Below, piece by piece: positions 42,141 through 49,416 of a stretch of DNA of 59,305 bases. The notes under the pieces are model-generated. The model had not been told where the DNA came from. It did no database searches and was given only the letters and a program-made list of their open reading frames with translations. Within the stretch, counting starts at the first letter, position 1. The number at the start of each line of letters is the position of its first letter. Source of the stretch: Bacteroidaceae bacterium (GTDB lineage Bacteria; Bacteroidota; Bacteroidia; Bacteroidales; Bacteroidaceae); NCBI GenBank assembly GCA_017503235.1, contig JAFVTL010000086.1, positions 1 to 59,305 on the forward strand, in the 5' to 3' direction. The position numbers and the translations under genes are program-made.

Positions 42141-43316
42141 TTAAGCAACAACTTCATCTTTTTGCTTATTCTTTTTAACGATGTCGTTTAGTTTCTCTTC
42201 AAATAATTTATACTCTCTTTCCTTCCAACCATCGAAGGCATTGTATACAGCATTGTCTCCAATAGGTTTATATTTACCCTTATAAGTATCTTTAAAATAT
42301 TTCATAAACAGACCTTTTCTTTTATCTTCATTAGTTATTCCACTCCATTTCATGAGCATTGCCACCGCTTCACCTTTCAGCCTATACCTTTTATCTTTAT
42401 TATCAATACTACCCTTTGGTTCCATCTCATCAAAATGTTGAATACCCAATCGTACTCTATTGATAATTTCCCAATCCTTCTTCCATAGTTTATCTTCCAA
42501 TGGATGTAATTTCTCCTTACGCGCTTTATAAACATTGTCTTGTATAACAAAGTCATTAAATTCACTTTCTGTTTGAGTATGGAAACAATTAGCTAAAAAT
42601 GCAGATATGTCTTTTGTTTCATTCAGTTCTATAACCTTTTGATCAGTAACCTGAAAGGCATCAAGTTTATTAAAACTTTCAATGGTTACTTTAGATGATT
42701 TTAGAACTTGCTCATAACATTCATCATAAATGGCAGACAATTTTGAAGGGTTTTTTCGTATACGCGCTTCCTGCCGTATTACCTTCCTGCATAATACAAG
42801 TACAGCCCTAACATCTACAAAGAAGTCTAAAGTTGCTTCACACAAATCAGATACAATAGGAGTAACAATGTTTGTTTCAACAAAAGGTATAAATCTCTGA
42901 TAATACATGGATGTCAACACTGAAACTTTATAAGCTGGAAGTTGCATCTGTTTTCCATGCATCCTTATTTTCATTTTATTGGAAAAAGTCAAAAAGACTC
43001 TCATGGACTCTTTCAAAGTTTCCTGTATCTTTGAAAAGAGATTTTCAACAGTGCTAAAACATTGGTTATTGTCGGTTGCCCATTTCTTGTTGAAATCTTT
43101 AGAAAATTCCTTTAAAGAAAAATGTTCTTCTTTTAACTTGGAATGGTATGTTCCTATTTTCAGAATGAATTTTTGGACTTTCACTTCTGACCAACCATCT
43201 TCAAAAGCAAAAGACATAATTTTTTGCTGATCAATGTTAGTTATTGCATCCAACAGCTCATTAAGAGTCTTGTAAGAATGCTCTACACATGTATCGTCTA
43301 GTCTATAGTCTCCCAT
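42141..43316 (-). CDS. Unrecognised AT-rich protein, 391 residues
   Basis: I do not recognise this family. The protein is mostly helical and lysine-rich, without signal peptide or membrane helix. Visible features are a charged N-terminal half (KIGTYHSKLKEEHFSLKEFSKDFNKKW), a basic stretch VLCRKVIRQEARIRKNPSKL near the middle, and a C-terminal third with KRYRLKGEAVAMLMKWSGITNEDKRKGLFMKYFKDTYKGKYK and NAVYNAFDGWKEREYKL, ending in KKNKQKDEVVA. That third resembles the tail of Bacteroidetes regulatory proteins of conjugative elements, but the match is too loose to name. The ATG at 43316 is preferred over one 17 codons upstream because it follows an A-rich leader. Base use suggests transfer. Confidence 0.65.
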   Translation of the reverse strand: MGDYRLDDTCVEHSYKTLNELLDAITNIDQQKIMSFAFEDGWSEVKVQKFILKIGTYHSKLKEEHFSLKEFSKDFNKKWATDNNQCFSTVENLFSKIQETLKESMRVFLTFSNKMKIRMHGKQMQLPAYKVSVLTSMYYQRFIPFVETNIVTPIVSDLCEATLDFFVDVRAVLVLCRKVIRQEARIRKNPSKLSAIYDECYEQVLKSSKVTIESFNKLDAFQVTDQKVIELNETKDISAFLANCFHTQTESEFNDFVIQDNVYKARKEKLHPLEDKLWKKDWEIINRVRLGIQHFDEMEPKGSIDNKDKRYRLKGEAVAMLMKWSGITNEDKRKGLFMKYFKDTYKGKYKPIGDNAVYNAFDGWKEREYKLFEEKLNDIVKKNKQKDEVVA

Positions 43317-43739
43317 TTTTAATAATTTATTTTTTCCAAAAATAAGAAAATCAAACATTCTATGCAATTAATTGATATAAAGTTTATTGAAAATTGTCCA
43401 ATTTGGTGAAAAATGTCTGAAATAAAGAGGTAAATTATTTTCGCACATTCCCCAAAATGAGTAAAACGAGAAAGACACATACTTATCCTATCCCCTTAAG
43501 ATGTATATCTTTCAAGCATAAGATGTATCATCTTATCACCCGAAGATACGGATGGAAAATCAGAAAAAAATATTTAGAAAAATTAGTGAATATTTTTATG
43601 TAAATACTTGTATTTCAGTGAAAAAAGTTGTATATTTGTATAGTTGGAAGAAGGGACGAAGACAGGCGCCGGTCCAAGGAACTGAGGCCAACAAAAGAGA
43701 ATTTTTAACACAATTATTAAACACAAAAACTAAACTAGT
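43317..43739. other. Gene-free stretch before the HU-like gene; possible 48-residue frame
   Basis: The only reading frame of note is 43457-43603 (+), 48 basic residues beginning MSKTRKTHTYPIP, with no visible promoter or homology; I do not count it as a gene. The stretch ends with the HU promoter (43608-43638) and a leader of about 97 nt. Confidence 0.5.
43608..43638 (+). promoter_or_regulatory. Promoter of the HU-like gene
   Basis: TTG (43608-43610), 20 bases, TATATTTG (43631-43638). Start near 43644, giving a leader of about 96 nt before the ATG at 43740. Confidence 0.7.
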
Positions 43740-44237
43740 ATGATTGATTATTCTGTTTCAGCCCGTCCTAATCCTATCAAGAAGGATGAAGACCCATTGT
43801 TCTACGCAAGTCCGCAAGTCAGCGAAATCATTTCACTCGACAAGTTCTGCCGACACATTTCGGAACATAACTCAAAGTACAACCGTGCCGACATCATGGC
43901 GGTACTCACCCAGTCGGTGGACTGTCTTCGTGAGATGTTGCTCGATGGCAAGAAGGTGTTGCTCGGCGATTTGGGATCGTTTACCATCGGACTCAACTCG
44001 AGAGGAGCCATCACCTCCGATTCGTTCAACCCGAATGTTCATATCAAGCGTGTCCACGTAAACTGGTCGCCGGGTGAAGCATTCAGCGAACTGATTAAGA
44101 TGGTGGAATGGAACTTGGTAGCCAACCGTCGTGCCCAACAACTCTTGTTGAAGGCGGTGAAGAACGGAGACACTACAGTGGACATCTCTAACCCGGATGA
44201 AGAAGGTGCTGGGGATGAAGTAGGTGCAGAAGATTGA
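43740..44237 (+). CDS. HU-like DNA-binding protein (HU-HIG type)
   Basis: A 165-residue nucleoid-type protein of the Bacteroidetes HU family with extra ends. Residues about 28-130 carry the HU-fold pattern: LDKFCRHISEHNSKYNRADIMAVLTQSVDCLREMLLDGKKVLLGDLGSFTIGLNSRGA, where the GDLGSF turn is typical, then VNWSPGEAFSEL. The tail (NPDEEGAGDEVGAED) is acidic. It probably binds DNA as a dimer. In many Bacteroides genomes genes of this type sit beside VirE-N/BT4734 genes, as here. It has its own promoter and terminator. Confidence 0.88.
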   Translation: MIDYSVSARPNPIKKDEDPLFYASPQVSEIISLDKFCRHISEHNSKYNRADIMAVLTQSVDCLREMLLDGKKVLLGDLGSFTIGLNSRGAITSDSFNPNVHIKRVHVNWSPGEAFSELIKMVEWNLVANRRAQQLLLKAVKNGDTTVDISNPDEEGAGDEVGAED

Positions 44238-44288
44238 TGGTTCACTCGCCGTTTATCGGGAAACGACATTCGGTGAAAGGTAAAGGAA

Positions 44289-44321
44289 GGCCTCGGGGAA
44301 TTGGTTTCCCGGGGCTTTTTT
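44289..44321 (+). terminator. Terminator of the HU-like gene
   Basis: GCCTCGGGGAA and TTCCCGGGGC pair with one wobble and one bulge around a short loop, then TTTTTT. A strong intrinsic terminator 52 bases after the stop. Confidence 0.85.
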
Positions 44322-44359
44322 GTAAACGCAGAGACACGAAAAATCTTCCCACCCACCTA

Positions 44360-44390
44360 TTGCCTACTCGCAAATTATTACTTATATTTG
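44360..44390 (+). promoter_or_regulatory. Promoter of the GH43 gene
   Basis: TTG (44360-44362), 20 bases, TATATTTG (44383-44390). Start near 44396, about 19 bases before the ATG at 44415. Confidence 0.65.
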
Positions 44391-44414
44391 TAGCAATTAT
44401 AAATAATTGTTACC

Positions 44415-45809
44415 ATGAAAAAGACATTCGCAAGACTGATGGCCCTCTCGGCCTTCACATTGATGTCGGGCAGTGCCATGGCACAAAACCCTATCATTCA
44501 GACCATGTTCAGCCCCGACCCCGCTCCTTTTGTATATAATGACACGGTGTTCCTGTTCGTTGGCCACGACGAGGATGATGCGCAATACTTCAGCATGAAG
44601 GACTGGGTGCTCTATTCCACCGACGACATGGTGAACTGGACTTACCGCGGCACTCAAATCTCGACCGCCACTTTCGAATGGGCGAAGCAGGGCGACCGTG
44701 CATGGGCCAGTCAGGGCGTGGAACGCAACGGAAAATGGTACTGGTACGTATGCTGCAACACCAACGAAGGGGGTGACGCCTTGGCCATCGCCGTAGCCGA
44801 TTCGCCTACGGGACCTTGGAAGGATGCCATCGGAAAGCCATTGGCGGAGGGTTTCGGATTCATCGACCCTACCGTTTTCATTGACGACGACGGACGCGCT
44901 TACCTCTTCTGGGGGAACAAGGGCTTGTGGTATGGCGAACTGAACGACGACATGATTTCATTCAAGAACGGATACCAGGAAGTGCCGGGCTATCGCGACC
45001 CGAAATCGTTCGGCGAGCTGCAGTCAAAGATGAACTGGGCGAAGGGACGCAACGAGATGATGACGCAATACGAAGAGGGTCCGTGGCTGATGAAGCGCAA
45101 CGGTGTGTATATCCTCTCCTATCCGGCTGGCGGAGTACCCGAACACATGGCTTACTCCACCGCTCCGACCATCAACGGTCCGTGGACCTATCGCGGAAGA
45201 ATCATGAATGAATCGGAAAACTGCTTCACCATCCATGGCGGAAACATCGAGTTCAAGGGTCGTCACTTCATGTTCTATCACAACGGAACATTGCCCAACG
45301 GCGAAGGATTCCGTCGCGCTGCGTGCGTGGAAGAGTTCCAGTTCAATGAAGACGGCTCGTTCCCGTTCATTCCTTTCACCAAGGAAGGCATCCGCAAGCC
45401 GGTCAAGAACCTGAATCCTTACAAGCGCACGGAGGCTGAAACCATCGCTTATTCCTACGGCTTGAAGACCGACCGTCGTCCGGGTACCGACCACTTCATC
45501 ACAAACGTCCATACGGGCGACTGGATTAAGGTGCGTTCGGTGGACTTTGGCGAACAGAAGCCTTCACAATTCATCGCTTCGGCAGCCAGTGCAGGCAAAG
45601 GGGGCATGATTGAAGTGCGACTCGACAACCTGAACGGAGATGTCATTGCAACGGTGCAAGTGCCGTCTACCGGTGGCGAAGAGGCATGGAAGACCATTGA
45701 AGCGAAGATTCGTTCACGCAAGCCAATCACGGGTGTACACGATGTCTATTTCCTCTTCCGTGGAGGTGACAAGGAATTGTTCAACTTTGACTGGTGGTGT
45801 TTCAAGTAA
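44415..45809 (+). CDS. Secreted GH43 glycosidase with C-terminal CBM6-like domain
   Basis: Glycoside hydrolase family 43 enzyme of 464 residues, exported by a Sec signal ending in GSAMAQ. The five-bladed propeller shows the three catalytic acids: Asp35 in SPDPAP (general base), Asp151 in GFIDPTVFIDDDG (pKa modulator) and Glu221 in YEEGPWL (general acid). From about residue 330 (YKRTEAETIAYSYGLKT, ASAGKGGMIEVRLDN, VHDVYFLFRG) a CBM6-like beta-sandwich follows. Family members are mostly beta-xylosidases or alpha-L-arabinofuranosidases; the exact linkage cannot be told. It is outside a SusC/SusD cluster, with its own promoter. Confidence 0.9.
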   Translation: MKKTFARLMALSAFTLMSGSAMAQNPIIQTMFSPDPAPFVYNDTVFLFVGHDEDDAQYFSMKDWVLYSTDDMVNWTYRGTQISTATFEWAKQGDRAWASQGVERNGKWYWYVCCNTNEGGDALAIAVADSPTGPWKDAIGKPLAEGFGFIDPTVFIDDDGRAYLFWGNKGLWYGELNDDMISFKNGYQEVPGYRDPKSFGELQSKMNWAKGRNEMMTQYEEGPWLMKRNGVYILSYPAGGVPEHMAYSTAPTINGPWTYRGRIMNESENCFTIHGGNIEFKGRHFMFYHNGTLPNGEGFRRAACVEEFQFNEDGSFPFIPFTKEGIRKPVKNLNPYKRTEAETIAYSYGLKTDRRPGTDHFITNVHTGDWIKVRSVDFGEQKPSQFIASAASAGKGGMIEVRLDNLNGDVIATVQVPSTGGEEAWKTIEAKIRSRKPITGVHDVYFLFRGGDKELFNFDWWCFK

Positions 45810-45838
45810 GGAATATTTTTCAACAACATGATGGACGT

Positions 45839-46003
45839 ATGAAAAGATTCAATCCGTTTATAATCGCTTTTTCGGTTGTTTTTGTACTTCTATATCTTGA
45901 TTATATGTTTGACATCCTGGCATCAAACTGGAGGTCTTATTTTTACCAAGTAGAAATCATGATGTTGATGGTTTATTATTTCGGGTTGTTGAAAAAGAAG
46001 TAA
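45839..46003 (+). CDS. Small membrane protein, 54 residues
   Basis: Two hydrophobic stretches: NPFIIAFSVVFVLLYLDYMFDIL and YQVEIMMLMVYYFGLL, ending in KKK. No family recognised. It starts 29 bases after the GH43 stop and is followed by a terminator, so it is probably the second gene of that transcript. The frame runs upstream into the GH43 3' end; the ATG at 45839 is the first one outside it. Confidence 0.55.
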   Translation: MKRFNPFIIAFSVVFVLLYLDYMFDILASNWRSYFYQVEIMMLMVYYFGLLKKK

Positions 46004-46034
46004 GCCGATACCTAACTCTTCAATATATAAACCA

Positions 46035-46076
46035 GCGAAGCGGCACTTGCATCCCATGTGAGTGTCGCTTCTTTTT
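46035..46076 (+). terminator. Terminator after the small membrane protein gene
   Basis: GCGAAGCGGCACT (46035-46047) and AGTGTCGCTTC (46061-46071) pair over 11 bp with a wobble, followed by TTTTT (46072-46076). Confidence 0.75.
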
Positions 46077-46083
46077 GGGATAT

Positions 46084-46186
46084 AAAACAAAACGGTTCCA
46101 TTCGAAATCACTTCGGAGGAACCATTCCAATAACTAATAACTAACTAATTGTGGTTTACGTAATTCTTTTATGACTTTCATTTACT
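46084..46186 (-). ncRNA. Candidate small RNA or leader-peptide transcript
   Basis: On the minus strand a consensus-like promoter (46191-46222) is followed by about 100 nt ending in a strong hairpin, GGTTCC/GGAACC with an inner TCCGAA/TTCGAA stem, and then GTTTTGTTTT. The span contains only a 15-codon frame, MKVIKELRKPQLVSY, whose ATG lies about 6 bases after the predicted start. No larger gene fits. It faces the GH43 transcript. Confidence 0.5.
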
Positions 46187-46190
46187 GATG

Positions 46191-46222
46191 CAAAGATAGA
46201 AAGCTTGTTCCAAGTACGCAAT
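46191..46222 (-). promoter_or_regulatory. Promoter of the candidate small RNA
   Basis: ATTG (46219-46222), 20 bases, TATCTTTG (46191-46198) on the minus strand. The -7 matches fully; the -33 differs at one base. Confidence 0.6.
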
Positions 46223-46263
46223 CACCATAATTAGGTAATTTTTTCATGCGGATGGGATGTTTT

Positions 46264-46338
46264 ACCACAGAGTACACAGAGTTACACGGAGTTTATAATT
46301 ATTCATCCGCAGATATCGCGGATAACGCGGATTTTTAA
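46264..46338. repeat. Dispersed intergenic repeats (cacagag type and tccgcagat type)
   Basis: First ACCACAGAGTACACAGAG with a following tacacggag (46264-46291), a wording found between genes in many bacteria. Then catccgcagat...ggataacgcggat (46303-46333), sharing its words with the hairpin at 32045-32130. Neither codes for protein. Confidence 0.6.
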
Positions 46339-46424
46339 TCTTACCATGCGGATGTTACAACGCCTTTCCTACTATCCTAATCCCACCATGTGACCACCGT
46401 TCGACCCATCCCCCAATCTAGGTA

Positions 46425-47399
46425 TTACAGATTGAGTTTCACCTCGCTGATGTCCACCAGTTTGTTGACAATGGCATAGATGGTGAGCAGCGTCGACGAA
46501 TGAATCTGCAACTTGCGGGCAATGTTACGGCGATGCGTGATGACCGTATGGATGGAGATGAACAGCTCCTCGGCAATCTCCTTGTTGGACATGCCCTTCA
46601 CGACGCAGCAGATGACCTCCTTCTCGCGTTGGCTGAGCTGTGAGCCCGTCATTTCTGTATCCTCTTCGGGTTCCTCGACCAAAGGCTTCTTCACCTCGCA
46701 CACCTTCGTCGCATCCAGTCGCTTTTCCAGTTGGTAGACAGCCGGGACGAACAGCCTATCCTCCACTTGACCGTGTGAGGCCAGTTCCTGTTCGCACGTA
46801 AAGATGTCGAACAAGACCGCATTCATCACATAGCCATTGCCACGAGGCGGATAGAACTTGATGATGATGTTCTTCAGCTCGGCCAGCTTGGCATCCACCT
46901 GGTCGTGGTCGCGGGCAAACATGGAGATGCTGTAGTCGGGGTTCTTGCGCCCTTCGAGCAGCGAGTTGACATACTGGAACACGTCCATGTCCTCATAGTC
47001 CATGTGCTTGCGAACCTCGTTGACAAACGAGTCGAAGTATTTCAGAATGAGATAGGCCACTTCATTCTCGGTGGAGCAGTCGATGGCCTCAATGAGCTTG
47101 CGACGGATGTTCGGCAACTGGAAGTCGAGAAAATAATGGTGTGACTGCTTCAGATAGTCCATCAACGCCGGTACAGAGATGCCTGCCAAGTCGGTGGACG
47201 CTTCCTTCGGATGAGCCACAAAGTTGACTACCGCCAAGAAGGTCTCACCATGCACCTGATTGGCCTCGCACCACTCCTCCACCGTGTTGTCGGCAAAGCC
47301 TAGGGGCAGTCCGAAGCGGCTCATCACCTGCAACAAGCTGTAGTTGTCGCAGATGATGTCGCTCAATTTGTCCGTTGTACAATATAGGTTGTTGCTCAT
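46425..47399 (-). CDS. LuxR-type regulator fused to a hemerythrin (RIC/YtfE-like) domain
   Basis: A 324-residue cytosolic regulator. Residues 8-60 resemble the DUF542/ScdA_N domain (KLSDIICDNYSLLQVMSRFGLPLGF), but the cysteine pair of RIC proteins is absent. Residues 75-228 look like a YtfE/RIC hemerythrin four-helix bundle and keep all six di-iron ligand positions: His88 (or 87), His132, Glu136, His165, His209 and Glu213, with both HxxxE spacings. Residues 252-316 are a LuxR helix-turn-helix (LSQREKEVICCVVKGMSNKEIAEELFISIHTVITHRRNIARKLQ). Sensing of O2, NO or iron state is inferred. It starts 3 bases after the purT stop, so the two share a transcript. Confidence 0.87.
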   Translation of the reverse strand: MSNNLYCTTDKLSDIICDNYSLLQVMSRFGLPLGFADNTVEEWCEANQVHGETFLAVVNFVAHPKEASTDLAGISVPALMDYLKQSHHYFLDFQLPNIRRKLIEAIDCSTENEVAYLILKYFDSFVNEVRKHMDYEDMDVFQYVNSLLEGRKNPDYSISMFARDHDQVDAKLAELKNIIIKFYPPRGNGYVMNAVLFDIFTCEQELASHGQVEDRLFVPAVYQLEKRLDATKVCEVKKPLVEEPEEDTEMTGSQLSQREKEVICCVVKGMSNKEIAEELFISIHTVITHRRNIARKLQIHSSTLLTIYAIVNKLVDISEVKLNL

Positions 47400-47402
47400 A
47401 AC

Positions 47403-48572
47403 TTAATACACTTCTACTTTGGCAGCGGCAGCCTTGCACTTGTCGCGCAAAGCATCGAGGTCGCTTCCGTTCGGAGCATAGCACACCACGACTCCCATGC
47501 GGCGGTTCACCTTTGTAAACGGCTTGCCGAAAAGGCGCAGATAGGTGTTGGTTTCCTTGCATACCTCTTCTTCACCCCGGTAGCGTGGAGCTTCCTTGCT
47601 GGCAATGGGCGAAAGGATGACGGCGCTGGCGCCCATGCGTTCCTGGGTGATTTCGGGGATAGGCAGACCGAGCACAGCACGACAATGGAGTTCGAACTCG
47701 TTCAGATTCTGAGTGCCGGCCAGAGTCACCATGCCCGTATCGTGCGGACGCGGTGAAAGTTCGCTGAAGTACACGCCGTTTTCGTTGCTCAAGAAAAATT
47801 CCACCCCCCAGATACCGGCTCCGGTCAAGGCTTCAGTCACCTTGGCAGCCATGCGTTGGGCTTCCTTCAAATGTTCGGGGCTGATAGCAGCCGGCTGAAA
47901 GCTTTCGCGGTAGTCGCCACTCTTCTGCACATGGCCGATGGGCGGACAGAACAACGTAGGACCATGCTGCTGGGTGACGGTCAGCAAGGTGATTTCGCTG
48001 TCGAAGTTGATGAACTCTTCGATGATGAGTTCCTTGATGTCACCACGGCTGCCTTCACAACCATACGTCCAAGCATGTTCCAGGTCGTCGGCACTCTTCA
48101 CCAGTGACTGCCCCTTGCCCGATGAGGACATCAGCGGCTTCACCACGCACGGGAATCCCACTTCCTTGGCAGCTTCCTTCAGCTCTTCCAACGATTTGGC
48201 ATAGAAGTATTTGGCGGTCTTCAGTCCCAATTCCTTGGCAGCGAGGTCGCGGATGGCCTTGCGGTTCATGGTGTAGTTCACCGCCTTGGCACTGGGCACC
48301 ACCTGAATGCCTTGCTTTTCGAACTCATACAGGCGTTCGGTGCGGATAGCTTCAATCTCCGGCACAATGATGTCCGGCTGATGCTTCTTTACGGCAGCTT
48401 CGAGCGCATCACCATCCAGCATGCTGAACACTTCACATTCATCGGCCACTTGCATGGCGGGAGCACCGGCATACGAGTCGCAAGCCACTACATACTGTCC
48501 CTTACGTTGGGCGGCAATGACAAATTCCTTGCCCAATTCACCCGAGCCTAATAATAAAATCTTCTTGGTCAT
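47403..48572 (-). CDS. purT: Formate-dependent phosphoribosylglycinamide formyltransferase
   Basis: ATP-grasp enzyme that makes formyl-GAR from GAR, formate and ATP in purine synthesis, replacing PurN. The 389 residues match the family. The N-terminal domain begins [32 protein letters not shown]; the ATP-grasp core has [33 protein letters not shown] and [29 protein letters not shown]. It starts 3 bases before the hemerythrin-LuxR gene on the same strand. Formate use links it to anaerobic metabolism, which makes the company of a possible O2 or NO sensor notable. Confidence 0.96.
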   Translation of the reverse strand: MTKKILLLGSGELGKEFVIAAQRKGQYVVACDSYAGAPAMQVADECEVFSMLDGDALEAAVKKHQPDIIVPEIEAIRTERLYEFEKQGIQVVPSAKAVNYTMNRKAIRDLAAKELGLKTAKYFYAKSLEELKEAAKEVGFPCVVKPLMSSSGKGQSLVKSADDLEHAWTYGCEGSRGDIKELIIEEFINFDSEITLLTVTQQHGPTLFCPPIGHVQKSGDYRESFQPAAISPEHLKEAQRMAAKVTEALTGAGIWGVEFFLSNENGVYFSELSPRPHDTGMVTLAGTQNLNEFELHCRAVLGLPIPEITQERMGASAVILSPIASKEAPRYRGEEEVCKETNTYLRLFGKPFTKVNRRMGVVVCYAPNGSDLDALRDKCKAAAAKVEVY

Positions 48573-48896
48573 AGTTATCTAAGTTTAAAAATTATTCATG
48601 TATATAACTTTGTAAGTAGTTAAAGGAGTTATCGCTTCGCTAGGAGTTAAAGAAGTTACCACTTCGCTTCGCTCGTTAGCCAATAGTTTCGACTAATGAA
48701 TACATCCACCAAACTATTGGCTTTAACTCCTAAGCCCGTAGGGCTGGTAACTCCTCTAACTCCTTTAACTCCTCTGAATACTTCAAACTACTTCAAACTA
48801 CTTTCTCTCCAACTCTTCCTTTCAAACAAAAAGAAAGTGGAAAACCTAACCGGTAGGCTTCCCACTGCAAAGATAGTTCTTTTTATTCAAAGAGTG
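48573..48896. other. 324-base stretch carrying repeat copy A
   Basis: Holds one arm of the inverted repeat pair (48618-48775) and short direct repeats after it (cttcaaacta twice). Translations in this area are made of the repeat wording (LTPLTPLTP) and are not genes. Confidence 0.7.
48618..48775 (+). repeat. Inverted repeat, copy A
   Basis: About 160 bases made of ggagttaNN and taactcctN units around gcttcgct and a palindrome agccaatagttt/aaactattggct (12 bp, perfect). It is roughly 90 percent identical to the reverse complement of 49237-49400, on the other side of the small PspC gene. Confidence 0.8.
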
Positions 48897-49220
48897 TCAG
48901 AGGACTGCTAAAAAGGATAGTATCATCGGAATGAAAATCAGTCCGAATAGACCCAATACCAGGATGACCGGCAGGAAGAAGAAAAGGATGAGCAAGAGAA
49001 TCTTCCCGAAGGACAGACCAGCATTGGGGTTATATTTGTCGGGGATGATAATCCATGAGACGATATAGGCCAGCATCGCACCAGGGATGCAGAAAAGGCA
49101 AAACAGGAATATCAGACGGACAACGGTCACGTCCCAGTCCATGTATTCGGCCAAGCCAGAGGCAACACCGCCCAACATACGATTGCCGGTATTGCGATAA
49201 AGTGTTCTTTTTGTTTCCAT
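48897..49220 (-). CDS. PspC-domain membrane protein
   Basis: A 107-residue protein. Residues 1-60 are the PspC domain (LYRNTGNRMLGGVASGLAEYMDWDVTVVRLIF), followed by a membrane helix (FCLFCIPGAMLAYIVSWIIIP) and a second hydrophobic region (LLLILFFFLPVILVLGLFGLIFIPMILSFL). PspC proteins sense or transmit envelope stress. The start at 49220 matches the family; the open frame upstream runs into repeat copy B. It is the second PspC gene here, downstream of a longer one and flanked on both sides by the inverted repeats. Confidence 0.85.
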   Translation of the reverse strand: METKRTLYRNTGNRMLGGVASGLAEYMDWDVTVVRLIFLFCLFCIPGAMLAYIVSWIIIPDKYNPNAGLSFGKILLLILFFFLPVILVLGLFGLIFIPMILSFLAVL

Positions 49221-49236
49221 ATTTATTATTTTAATT

Positions 49237-49400
49237 ATTTTAGGAGTTAGAGGAGTTAAAGGAGTTACCAGCCCTACGGGCTTAGGAGTTAAAGCCAATA
49301 GTTTGGGGGGATGTATTCCATTGTCTAATCATTCGGCTAACGAGCGAAGCGAAGTGATAACTTCTTTAACTCCTAGCGAAGCGATAACTCCTTTAATTAC
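49237..49400 (-). repeat. Inverted repeat, copy B
   Basis: Inverted counterpart of copy A (48618-48775). The core gcttcgctaggagttaaag and taactcctaagcccgtaggg is shared. The long palindrome is less exact here (agccaatagttt faces cattcggc). It lies between the two PspC genes. Confidence 0.8.
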
Positions 49401-49416
49401 TGTTTTATTACTTCAT

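Noticed and set aside
41930..42157. A 75-codon minus-strand frame between the primase pair and the unknown protein
   Set aside because: Its sequence is made of the iteron words and a low-complexity AT stretch; it overlaps the downstream end of the unknown gene and has no start signal.
43457..43603. A 48-codon basic frame before the HU promoter
   Set aside because: No promoter, no homology and AT-driven codons; not enough to call a gene, though it is noted with the stretch.
48696..48911. A 71-codon frame reading LTPLTPLTPLNTSNYF
   Set aside because: It is the repeat copy A translated; the same wording occurs in the upstream part of the small PspC frame, so it is repeat sequence and not a protein.
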